Positions 1-6,384 of a stretch of 6,384 bases of DNA are shown here, piece after piece. This DNA comes from an uncultured Burkholderiales bacterium (GTDB lineage: Bacteria > Pseudomonadota > Gammaproteobacteria > Burkholderiales > Burkholderiaceae_C): positions 1 through 6,384 of the forward strand of contig CAIYKK010000346.1 in NCBI GenBank assembly GCA_903926695.1, read 5' to 3'. Numbering within the stretch: position 1 is the first letter of the stretch; each line of letters starts with the position of its first letter. A program made the translations under genes and the position numbers. The notes under the pieces are model-generated. The model saw only the letters and a program-made list of their open reading frames with translations, made no database searches and was not told the origin of the DNA.

Positions 1-2512
1 CCGGCGCGCTGGTCACCGCCTGCACAGGCCGCACCCCCTGCCGCGCCCGCTGTCCCAAATCGCTACGCTCACTCGCGCTGAACGCGGAAAACGTGCGCCG
101 CACCAGCGGCAGGATGTGGATGAAATGCGCCTCGCCCAGCCCGCACAGCCAGTCGTCCACCAGTTGCCACAGCGCCGCGTCGTGCAGCAGCACCAGCGCA
201 TTGCGGTTCAAAAAACCTTCGAGCCACGCGGCGGCCTTGAGCGGCTCAGTGCCGCTGGACAGGTGCAGCGACAGCGCCTGCGCCGCGTCGGCGGGTTCCC
301 ACAGGTGGTCGTCGAGCAGCAAGCGCCCGGCCAGCCCCTGCAGCAGTTCGTGCGCCTGGGTGCTGGCGGCCACTTGGCGCAGGGCGCGTTGCCAGGCTTG
401 GGTTTGTTCTTCGGCGTCGCGCAGGGCAATCGCGCCGTGGGCGGCGATGATTTTTTCGCGCAGCGTCTGGGCGGCGTCGTCGTTCAGCGCGGCGCAGGCC
501 AGCGGCAGGGCGATGGCGGCGCGCAGGATCAGGCTGTCCAGCATGTGCGCGACCAGCGCGGTGTCGGTCTGGCGCACATTGCCGTAGCGAAACACGTTGG
601 CCAGCGGCGGCAGCGCGTCGAGCAGTTGCAGCGTGTCGCCGCTGACGGCGGCGCGGTTTTCCAGCACGCGGCTGATGGCCTGCACCGCCTCGCCCAAATC
701 GGCCAGCAGCGCCTGATTCACCAGCTTGGACAATTCGCCCAGGTTGGCGGCGCGCAGCGCCCGGTCCAGGCTGCGGGCGGTGGCGGCGGCTTCGATGCTG
801 TGGCCCCACGGACTGGCTTCGATCAGCTTCATGATGAATTCAGGCTGCCACTGCAGCGACCAGATTTCATGAAACGTGCCGCGCGCCGAGCCGCCGGTGC
901 GGCTCAAACGGCCCCACGGGATGCCGATCAAATTCAGGCGATGCAGCAGGTGGCTGCGCGCCAGGTCGTTGGGCTGGCGCAAGTCCAGGTCCAGCGTGCG
1001 CTCGAACGCTTCGGCTTTTAAACGCAGGGATTTGTGCTGCTGCTCCAGGTCTTTTTGCAGCGGCACCGTAGGCACGTCGGGCGGCACCTGGCCCATTTTC
1101 TGGCCGACCAGCAGCGCGTCTTTGATGAAATGCAGCACGGACTCGTCGCCCAGCGTGAGCACGGTGCGCGTGGCTTCGTGCAGCTCTTCGAGGCCGGGCT
1201 GCGGGCGCTGGCGCAGCGCGGCCAGCGTGTCGGCCAGCCGGGCGGTTTCGATCAGATGCGCCGAGGAGCAGTCCAGATCGCGCTCGCGCATCAGCCGCGC
1301 AATGCGCGCCAGCCAGCCTATCGTGCGCAGCGAGGGCGGCGCGGTAGGCGGCTTGGCTGAACGGACGGCGGCGGAGGTGGGCGCTGCCGTGTCGCCAGAT
1401 GATGCCCCTGACGGTGTAACTGCCGGGTCGGCTGGCGCGGCGGCCAAGGCGGCTGCGGCTGACGCTGCCGTGTCCGCCTGCTGGCCGCATAGCCACAGGT
1501 GTTCGTACCAACCGGGCGCTTCAATGCCTGCGCCGTAGCCGCTGGCGCTGGTCAGATGGCGGTAGGTCCACGGCACCCAGGTCGATTGCACTTTGAGCTT
1601 GGGCAAGCCTTTGAGCAGCGCGGCATCTAGGCTGGCCTTGGTCGCGGCCTGCAGCCCGCCCAGATGCCACGCGCCGCAGACCACGGCGATGCGCTCGTGG
1701 CCTTGCTTGACCGCGTCGCGGATGCGCTGGCGCATGTGGGCTTCGCGCAGGATTTCGCGCCTTGCGTCGTTGGCGTTGCGCTCTTGGGCTTGCTCGCCCA
1801 AGTCGGCGCGCAGGGCAGTCATGGCTTCGGCGATGGCGGCAAATAACTCTTCACCGTCGCCGCGCTCTTCGACGGTGTGGTTCCACCAGCTTTCGCCATC
1901 GGCGTGACCTGCGGCCTGGGCCAGCCAGTTCAGCGGGTCGGTGCGGTAGGCGGGCGGCGCGTCGGTGTCGGTGTCGGCGGTGGTTTCAAGGGCGCTGCTG
2001 GTTTCGATGGCATCAGCCGCGACAGTGGCAGTCAACGCCGGGGCGGGCGTGGTGGCTGGGGCAGGCGTTGGCGCGTCGGTGTCGGCGTTTTCGGCTGTGC
2101 CAGACGCCTGCTGCGCACTTGTGGCGTCACTGGCGGCATCGGCTTGCAGCCGGGCGGTTTCCTCGGCCTCGGCGGTTTCGCGCACCTTGTCCAGCGCCAT
2201 CTGGTGCATCACCGGCAGGTCGATAAAACTCACCGGCACTTGACGCAGAAGCGCCCAGCGCAGCGCCTGCCACTCGGGCGAAAACACCGCAAACGGGTGA
2301 TAAACCGCCCGCTGCGGCTCGTCCGGGCAATAACTCAGCAGCGCCACCGGCGGCTGCATGTTCTTGGACAGCAGCGCGGCCAGCACGCCTTGAGCGTCAG
2401 GCGGGCCTTCAACCAGCACGCAGTCGGGCCCCAGTGCGTCAAAGGCGCGCAATAAACTGCGGGCGCAGCCCGGCCCGTGGTGGCGAATGCCGAAATAATG
2501 AACCTTGCTCAC
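1..2512 (-). CDS. DUF5682 family protein (YehM-like), 3' end outside window
   Basis: Partial gene: the frame is open from a GTG at 2512-2510 to base 1 (837 codons, no stop). The GTG is chosen because AAGGGA lies 6 bases upstream and translation begins directly with the family N-terminus, VHYFGIRHHGPG. Visible landmarks are GIRH (G8-H11) followed by HGPG, VLVEGPPD with E35, SPEW (78-81), IDLP (97-100) and VCGAWHLGGL with G280 and H283. The two GxxH motifs with an intervening Glu resemble the TraB/ChaN/TIKI putative metalloenzyme fold; that is my inference, not a known activity. The rest, from about residue 395, is mostly helical with no motif I recognise. Two Ala/Thr/Pro/Asp-rich linkers (about 110-187 and 344-392) make it longer than I recall for E. 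coli YehM (roughly 760 residues). No signal peptide or membrane segment is seen, so it is probably cytoplasmic. It is the last gene here and a vWA gene would be expected next. Family assignment is firm; function is unknown. Confidence 0.9.
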   Translation of the reverse strand, partial: MSKVHYFGIRHHGPGCARSLLRAFDALGPDCVLVEGPPDAQGVLAALLSKNMQPPVALLSYCPDEPQRAVYHPFAVFSPEWQALRWALLRQVPVSFIDLPVMHQMALDKVRETAEAEETARLQADAASDATSAQQASGTAENADTDAPTPAPATTPAPALTATVAADAIETSSALETTADTDTDAPPAYRTDPLNWLAQAAGHADGESWWNHTVEERGDGEELFAAIAEAMTALRADLGEQAQERNANDARREILREAHMRQRIRDAVKQGHERIAVVCGAWHLGGLQAATKASLDAALLKGLPKLKVQSTWVPWTYRHLTSASGYGAGIEAPGWYEHLWLCGQQADTAASAAAALAAAPADPAVTPSGASSGDTAAPTSAAVRSAKPPTAPPSLRTIGWLARIARLMRERDLDCSSAHLIETARLADTLAALRQRPQPGLEELHEATRTVLTLGDESVLHFIKDALLVGQKMGQVPPDVPTVPLQKDLEQQHKSLRLKAEAFERTLDLDLRQPNDLARSHLLHRLNLIGIPWGRLSRTGGSARGTFHEIWSLQWQPEFIMKLIEASPWGHSIEAAATARSLDRALRAANLGELSKLVNQALLADLGEAVQAISRVLENRAAVSGDTLQLLDALPPLANVFRYGNVRQTDTALVAHMLDSLILRAAIALPLACAALNDDAAQTLREKIIAAHGAIALRDAEEQTQAWQRALRQVAASTQAHELLQGLAGRLLLDDHLWEPADAAQALSLHLSSGTEPLKAAAWLEGFLNRNALVLLHDAALWQLVDDWLCGLGEAHFIHILPLVRRTFSAFSASERSDLGQRARQGVRPVQAVTSAP
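1956..2085. repeat. In-frame 16-base direct repeat inside the DUF5682 linker
   Basis: The 16 bases ggcgcgtcggtgtcgg occur at 1956-1971 and again at 2070-2085, 114 bases (38 codons) apart. Both copies lie in the same reading frame and encode the peptide Asp-Thr-Asp-Ala-Pro within the low-complexity linker of the DUF5682 protein. This fits linker growth by local duplication or replication slippage. It is not a mobile-element end. Confidence 0.6.
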
Positions 2513-2529
2513 GTTAAATCCCTTTTCCT
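2513..2529 (-). promoter_or_regulatory. Ribosome binding site deciding the GTG start of the DUF5682 gene
   Basis: The minus strand reads AGGAAAAGGGATTTAAC and then GTG. AAGGGA (2524-2519) is 6 bases from the GTG, a normal spacing, and an AGGA lies further upstream. No ATG near this point fits both the frame and the family N-terminus, which supports the GTG. Confidence 0.65.
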
Positions 2530-2532
2530 GAA

Positions 2533-2555
2533 CGCCTGACCGCATGACGGTGGCG
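2533..2555. repeat. Imperfect inverted repeat between lipoprotein and DUF5682 genes
   Basis: The 60-base gap between the lipoprotein stop and the DUF5682 start holds cgcc-tg-accg-catga-cggt-ggcg on the plus strand. It can form an 8-base-pair GC-rich stem with a 2-base bulge and a 5-base loop. On the transcribed strand no T-run follows, so an intrinsic terminator is unlikely. It could modestly affect read-through or mRNA stability, or be chance in GC-rich DNA. I see no convincing -35/-10 promoter in this gap. Confidence 0.35.
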
Positions 2556-2572
2556 CACGGTATACCCGCCGG

Positions 2573-3829
2573 TTAATGGCCGCTGCTGACAGTCTTTGAA
2601 AGATGATTCACAGGAAAATAATTGGACGATGGCGGGTTGTCCAGTGTCGGATTATTGGGCATATTCCATCGAATGCTTGGCGCGATGTCGTCGATTTTGA
2701 CGGCGACACCTTTGTTCCACATGAGCGCAAATTTGTGCTCGCCATGATTGTTGAAGATATTCTCGACGCCATCCTTGACCGGGAGCGATGCGCCGTTGGC
2801 CGCTGCATCCTTGGTTTTAGTCAGCAGGCCGTTGTAAGTGGCAAAAACTTTTCCAGCCCTTAATTCACGATAAGCGCCTTTGACAAAATTTCCCTTGTTC
2901 CACTCGATCTCTAAAACCCCAACAATTCCAGAATTTATTTCCCGTTTGGATATTTCCTTTTCATTTTTAACGAAAAATCTTTCCTCGCCGCTGTTTCCTT
3001 CGGGTGAAATATTGATGCCGGACTCGGACGTGATTATTTTTCCATTCTCCCACCATTGTTCAAGTTTATTTTGAATGATGCTGTTTTTATAGGTGGCCTG
3101 GAAAATAAGGTTGGCATTCATGTCCCACTCTTTGTGCAGCCCGTCGCGCTTGCCCTTCGTATAGTTCGTTTCTGAAACCTGGAGAAACTCAATTGAATCG
3201 TTGGCGGTTTGGTAAAAGCGGTATTTTTTAACAGTGCCATCATATTCGCCGTCTTTCAGTTTTGATTTTTCTGAATCGGTGTTGATGTAGCCGGTTTGTT
3301 TTCCATTTTTCCAGTCAAAATCAATGATGACTCGGTCGTCATTGGCGCTCCACTGTTTTTCCTTGCCTTCTTTGACATCGGCCACCCAGGTGACTTGACT
3401 GATCAATTTGCCATTTATTTTGTGAAAATTTTCTTCTGTGCCGGATTTTCGTCCTGCTTTCCAGTGAATTTTTGAAATGACTTTATCCTCGTCGCTGAAC
3501 TTTTCTTCAAGGCCATTTTTTTTCCCATTTTCATAGTCAGTTTCCGAAATTTTGGTGCCACTTTGCGATTTGCAGACAGTTTTTCCGCTCTGCACTCCTT
3601 GTTTGACCTGAATTTCACAAGTTGCAAAAGAGGATTTCTCATCGCCGGACAGCGGGTAATTGGTAACTGTGCCAGTAAAAAGATCATTATTTTTCAGGTT
3701 GTAAATGAGTCCGCCAATGGTTTTTATTTCCCACGTTTCAAGTTGTTCTCCACAGCCTTGAAGGAGAAGAATGGACAAACTGATGATGGCTGGCGTTGCA
3801 ATTTTTTTAAATGGGTTGTTCTGCATCAT
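2573..3829 (-). CDS. MORN_2-repeat (YwqK-like) lipoprotein
   Basis: A 418-residue protein with a classic lipoprotein signal: Lys8-Lys9, a hydrophobic stretch at 10-23 and lipobox LLQGC with Cys26 as the lipidated residue. Gly at +2 gives no Asp retention signal, so outer-membrane sorting is likely. The mature part carries degenerate MORN_2/YwqK-type repeats of the form Y.NGK..G..., clearest near 99-110, 122-135, 147-160, 171-181, 222-235 and 246-260, with weaker ones at about 193-204 and 309-320. Apart from Cys26, the only cysteines are Cys71 and Cys86, which could form a disulfide after export. Two adjacent ATGs (3829 and 3826) share one ribosome binding site. The gene follows the ATPase stop by 27 bases and is co-directional, so it is probably co-transcribed. 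Its base composition differs sharply from the neighbours: sampled 60-base lines hold 22-27 G+C, versus 38-45 in flanking genes, which suggests horizontal acquisition. Databases often name such proteins 'toxin-antitoxin system YwqK family antitoxin', but nothing here shows an antitoxin role. Function unknown. Confidence 0.88.
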   Translation of the reverse strand: MMQNNPFKKIATPAIISLSILLLQGCGEQLETWEIKTIGGLIYNLKNNDLFTGTVTNYPLSGDEKSSFATCEIQVKQGVQSGKTVCKSQSGTKISETDYENGKKNGLEEKFSDEDKVISKIHWKAGRKSGTEENFHKINGKLISQVTWVADVKEGKEKQWSANDDRVIIDFDWKNGKQTGYINTDSEKSKLKDGEYDGTVKKYRFYQTANDSIEFLQVSETNYTKGKRDGLHKEWDMNANLIFQATYKNSIIQNKLEQWWENGKIITSESGINISPEGNSGEERFFVKNEKEISKREINSGIVGVLEIEWNKGNFVKGAYRELRAGKVFATYNGLLTKTKDAAANGASLPVKDGVENIFNNHGEHKFALMWNKGVAVKIDDIAPSIRWNMPNNPTLDNPPSSNYFPVNHLSKTVSSGH

Positions 3830-3837
3830 ATTTTCCT
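3830..3837 (-). promoter_or_regulatory. Ribosome binding site of the lipoprotein gene
   Basis: The minus strand reads AGGAAAAT and then ATGATG. AGGA is 4 bases from the first ATG and 7 from the second, so the second Met (3826) is an equally good or better start; only one residue differs. The rest of the 27-base gap after the ATPase stop is AT-rich and too short for a full promoter, so expression probably depends on read-through or on a promoter inside the ATPase gene. Confidence 0.55.
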
Positions 3838-3856
3838 GTTGTTTTTGTTGAACGAA

Positions 3857-4948
3857 TTACTGGCTTTCCAGTTCCATGCACGCCCGGTACAGCGGCTTCC
3901 AGTCTTCGCGCTCTTTCACCACGATTTCCAGGTATTCCTTCCAGACCACCGCGTCCTGCACCGGGTCTTTGATGACGGCGCCGATCAGCCCGGCGGCCAC
4001 GTCACGCGGGTGCAGCACGCCGTCGCCGAAATGCCCGGCCAGCGCCATGCCGTTGTTGATCACCGAAATGGCCTCCGCCGACGACAGCGAGGAGCTGGGC
4101 GATTTGATCTGCGTTTTGCCGTCCAGCGTGCGCCCGCTGCGCAGTTCGCGGAAGATTTGCACGATGCGGCGCACTTCTTTGAGCGCGGGCGGCTCGGCGG
4201 GCAGTTGCAGCGAGCGGCCCATTTCGCTGACGCGCTTGACGACGATGGCGACTTCCTCGTCTTCCGTCGCGGGCACCGGCAGCACGACGGTGTTGAAACG
4301 GCGTTTCAGCGCGGCGGACAGCTCGTTCACGCCCTTGTCGCGGTTGTTCGCCGTGGCAATCACGCTGAAACCGCGCACGGCCTGCACTTCGGAGCCCAGC
4401 TCGGGAATCGGCAGGGTTTTTTCCGACAGGATGGTGATCAAGGAATCCTGCACGTCGGCGGGAATGCGCGTGAGTTCTTCGACGCGGGCGATTTTTCCGG
4501 CTTTCATGGCGTTCATCAGCGGGCTGGACACCAGGGCTTTTTCCGACGGGCCGTTGGCGAGTAATTGGGCGTAGTTCCAGCCGTAGCGCAATTGCTCTTC
4601 GCTGGTGCCCGCCGTGCCTTGAATCAAGAGCTTGGAATTGCCGCTGACCGCTGCGGCTAAATGCTCCGAGACCCACGATTTGGCCGTGCCCGGCACGCCG
4701 TAGAGCAGCAGGGCGCGGTCGGTGGCCAGCGTGGCGACGGCGATTTCCATCAGGCGGCGGCTGCCGATGTATTTGGCGCTGACCTGAAAGCCGTTGTCCA
4801 GCTTGTCGCCCATCAAATAAGCGACGACGGCCCACGGCGAAAGCAGCCAGTTGGCCGGGCGCTCGTGGCGGTCTTGTTTTTTCAGCTCGTCGAGCTCGTG
4901 GGCGAATTCTTGTTCGGCATGCTGGCGCAGGGTTTCGGGCTGGGTCAT
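3857..4948 (-). CDS. yehL: MoxR-family AAA+ ATPase, YehL subfamily
   Basis: A 363-residue cytoplasmic ATPase. Walker A is GVPGTAKS at residues 84-91. The Walker B region is KIARVEELTR (152-161), where the usual Asp-Glu is replaced by Glu157-Glu158. Sensor 1 is IATANNRD (197-204), and KRRFN (215-219) supplies the likely arginine finger. The C-terminal helical lid runs from about 230 to the end. MoxR ATPases form ring oligomers and use ATP to remodel or activate partner proteins, commonly with vWA-domain proteins; the client here is unknown. An in-frame ATG at 4987 would add 13 Pro-rich residues inside the preceding gene. I prefer the ATG at 4948 because TGAGGA lies 4 bases upstream and MTQPETLRQHAEQEF is a helical, family-like start. 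It directly follows DUF5691 and usually precedes DUF5682, from which it is separated here by the lipoprotein gene. The symbol reflects subfamily resemblance to E. coli YehL and was not tested by search. Confidence 0.92.
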   Translation of the reverse strand: MTQPETLRQHAEQEFAHELDELKKQDRHERPANWLLSPWAVVAYLMGDKLDNGFQVSAKYIGSRRLMEIAVATLATDRALLLYGVPGTAKSWVSEHLAAAVSGNSKLLIQGTAGTSEEQLRYGWNYAQLLANGPSEKALVSSPLMNAMKAGKIARVEELTRIPADVQDSLITILSEKTLPIPELGSEVQAVRGFSVIATANNRDKGVNELSAALKRRFNTVVLPVPATEDEEVAIVVKRVSEMGRSLQLPAEPPALKEVRRIVQIFRELRSGRTLDGKTQIKSPSSSLSSAEAISVINNGMALAGHFGDGVLHPRDVAAGLIGAVIKDPVQDAVVWKEYLEIVVKEREDWKPLYRACMELESQ

Positions 4949-4952
4949 GGGT

Positions 4953-4958
4953 TCCTCA
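4953..4958 (-). promoter_or_regulatory. Ribosome binding site of yehL overlapping the DUF5691 stop
   Basis: The minus strand reads TGAGGA, then ACCC, then ATG. The first three bases are the DUF5691 stop codon and GAGGA is the ribosome binding site. Ribosomes ending DUF5691 would stop on the site that starts yehL, which suggests translational coupling and supports the 4948 start over the upstream ATG. Confidence 0.7.
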
Positions 4959-6384
4959 AAGGGCGGGGGAATTGATGGCGTTGGCAAAGGCCAGGCGTGC
5001 GGCGACGGGCTGGAGGCAGTCGTTCAGGGCTTGCGTCAGAAAATGCGCTTCGTTCTCGATGCGCGTCATGGCTTGCCACGCGGGCAGCGCGCCGGGATGC
5101 AGCACGCAGCACAGTTCAGGCAGTTTCGTGCGCAGCTGGAAGTGATCCGTCGTTGTTTTGTCGTAGTGCAAGTAGCCTTGCAGCGTCCTCACCAGCAGTT
5201 CGGACAGCGGCTGCGAGGCATGTGTACCGGGCTGATACGCCTTCAGTATCTGGTAGATCACATCGTTAAATCCGCTGGGTTCTGAAGGTTGCAAGGGCTG
5301 GAGCTTTTGCAGCGCTTGGGTCCAGTGCAATTCGCGCTCTACGAATGGCAGCATGGAAACCACGCTGGCGAGTGTGTTTTGAGGAATATCCGGTAAAGCC
5401 TTGCGGGCGTTGTCAGGCAGGAAGGCTTGACACCATGCGGTATCGGGTGCCATCGGTAGCAACTCGAACCACGCACGCATCAGCGCTGCATGCCAGTCGG
5501 TTTTTTCCGCCCATTGCAGCAGCGCGGCGGGCGTCATGCTGGTGTGTTGAACCCACCAAGCCAGCGGAACCTGCCGCGCCAATTGATACAGCCACCAGGC
5601 GCGTTCGCCCAGGTTTTCGCCTTTGGGCCGCTCGGCTTCGAGGCCGTCGGCTTTCCAGTCGTCGGCGGTCGCCTGCGGGGCGTCGATTTTCCATTTCGCG
5701 CCGAGCAGGCTTTTCAGCGTCGATGGCTTTTCCAGGCAGGCTTGCAGCCGGGCGATGGCGCGCTGCGTCGTGGCGCTTTTGGGCAATTGCACCAGCAGGG
5801 CGCGGGCGGTCTGGCGCACGTCGTTGCCCCGGTCTTTGCACAGGGCGGTGAGCAGCGCTTCGTCGTCCATCGACAGGCCTTCGATGAGCACGGCGGCGAG
5901 TTCGGCGCGCTCTTTGGCGGGCAGATCGGGCAGCGCGGTTTTCAGGCGCTCGCGGGCGCTGGCCGGGTCGCGCTGGCGCTCGCCCTGCAGCAGTTGGACG
6001 CGCTGGGCCAAGCTGCCGTCAGACCAGCGGGTTTCCAGTGGCGCGTCGGCGGCGGCGCCTTCGGCGAAGCGCCAGGCGCTGTTTTGCCGCGCCAGCCAGC
6101 GGCCACGCTCGCCCAGCACGGCCAGCAGCGCCGGGCGCAGGGCGACGCTGCGTTGTCCGGCATCGAGCGCCAGTGACAGCAGGTTGTGGGGCAGGCGCAA
6201 TCCGGCGGTGCTTACACAGTGCAGCACTTCGATTTGCAGCCGCAGCGGCGCGTCGGTCAGCGCCCAGCGCAGGCTGATTTGCAGGCTTTTGGAGGTCAGC
6301 GCGGGGGCGGTTTCGGGGGCGGCGATATTTGCGGCGAGCGCGTTTTTTGGCGCGGTGGCACTTGTGGCGGGCATGCTTCCGGGC
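4956..6384 (-). CDS. DUF5691 family protein, 5' end outside window
   Basis: C-terminal part of a DUF5691 protein. The first in-window ATG (6374) gives 472 residues, but the frame stays open to the edge. The Ala/Pro-rich stretch after that ATG looks like an interior linker, and the family's usual N-terminal Leu-Gly-Thr segment is missing, so the true start probably lies beyond base 6384. Numbering from the 6374 Met, conserved family blocks are LRPALLAVLGERGRWLARQN (79-98), the RDPASARERL region (135-144), an acidic LSMDDEALLTALCKDR segment (167-182) and DVRQTARALLVQLPKS (185-200). The protein is almost wholly alpha-helical and Leu/Ala-rich, suggesting HEAT-like repeats and a scaffold or binding role rather than catalysis; that is inference. 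No signal peptide or membrane segment is visible. Its TGA overlaps the yehL ribosome binding site. In known clusters this gene sits beside the YehL-type ATPase, often after a SWIM zinc-finger gene, which would lie just past the right edge. Biochemical function unknown. Confidence 0.85.
   Translation of the reverse strand, partial: PGSMPATSATAPKNALAANIAAPETAPALTSKSLQISLRWALTDAPLRLQIEVLHCVSTAGLRLPHNLLSLALDAGQRSVALRPALLAVLGERGRWLARQNSAWRFAEGAAADAPLETRWSDGSLAQRVQLLQGERQRDPASARERLKTALPDLPAKERAELAAVLIEGLSMDDEALLTALCKDRGNDVRQTARALLVQLPKSATTQRAIARLQACLEKPSTLKSLLGAKWKIDAPQATADDWKADGLEAERPKGENLGERAWWLYQLARQVPLAWWVQHTSMTPAALLQWAEKTDWHAALMRAWFELLPMAPDTAWCQAFLPDNARKALPDIPQNTLASVVSMLPFVERELHWTQALQKLQPLQPSEPSGFNDVIYQILKAYQPGTHASQPLSELLVRTLQGYLHYDKTTTDHFQLRTKLPELCCVLHPGALPAWQAMTRIENEAHFLTQALNDCLQPVAARLAFANAINSPAL

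Noticed and set aside
116..1021. Plus-strand 301-codon open frame opposite the DUF5682 gene
   Set aside because: It is antisense to a well-supported coding frame. Its translation is Gln/Arg/Gly/Val-rich low complexity with no recognisable domain, as expected of a GC-rich shadow frame.
246..1511. Several short minus-strand open frames suggesting a broken gene
   Set aside because: They are in other frames. The true DUF5682 frame is continuous from 2512 to base 1 with no stop, so no frameshift or pseudogene is needed.
2533..2555. Intrinsic terminator after the lipoprotein gene
   Set aside because: The stem is imperfect and no T-run follows on the transcribed strand; the next gene starts soon after with its own ribosome binding site.
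2573..3829. Lipoprotein as an antitoxin of a toxin-antitoxin pair
   Set aside because: The YwqK name is inherited from database labels. No small toxin gene is adjacent and the protein is exported, so I do not claim that role.
3563..4564. Plus-strand 333-codon open frame
   Set aside because: It begins inside the antisense of the lipoprotein gene and runs antisense through the ATPase. Its composition changes abruptly at the gene boundary and it is rich in His/Gln/Arg/Gly, so it is a shadow.
4949..4987. Longer ATPase start at 4987
   Set aside because: It would place 13 Pro-rich residues inside the DUF5691 gene, with a poorer ribosome binding site than the TGAGGA before 4948.

Overview
The window is most likely chromosomal DNA from a high-GC Gram-negative bacterium, plausibly a betaproteobacterium. 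That rests on GC-rich codon use, AGGA/GAGGA-type ribosome binding sites, an outer-membrane-type lipoprotein and resemblance to proteobacterial Yeh proteins; the taxonomic call is weak. Everything I can support is on the minus strand and reads as one co-directional operon, so transcription runs from high to low coordinates. I see no RNA gene, CRISPR array, transposase or plus-strand gene.

In transcription order: (1) 6384-4956, the C-terminal part of a DUF5691 protein whose start lies outside the window. (2) 4948-3857, a MoxR-type AAA+ ATPase of the YehL subfamily, whose ribosome binding site overlaps the stop codon of gene 1. (3) 3829-2573, a low-GC gene for a secreted lipoprotein with MORN_2 (YwqK-like) repeats. 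(4) 2512-1, a large DUF5682 (YehM-like) protein from a GTG start, open for 837 codons and running off the window. Gene 4 has no in-frame stop to the edge (checked triplet by triplet); it is a single gene although it can look like several short fragments.

DUF5691, the YehL-type ATPase and DUF5682 are normally found together, usually with a SWIM zinc-finger protein and a von Willebrand factor A (vWA) protein. I therefore expect SWIM beyond the right edge and vWA beyond the left edge. MoxR ATPases generally work with vWA proteins as chaperone-like remodelling machines; the substrate of this cluster is unknown. The DUF5682 protein starts with a pattern (GxxH, a Glu, then a second GxxH) resembling the TraB/ChaN/TIKI superfamily of putative metal-dependent hydrolases, which would make it the candidate enzyme.

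The least expected element is the MORN lipoprotein. It is AT-rich, carries an export signal, and sits between the ATPase and DUF5682 genes, which are usually adjacent. It looks like an acquired insertion into a conserved cytoplasmic cluster. Its gaps to the neighbours are 27 and 60 bases, and nothing in them looks like a strong terminator or a convincing promoter.
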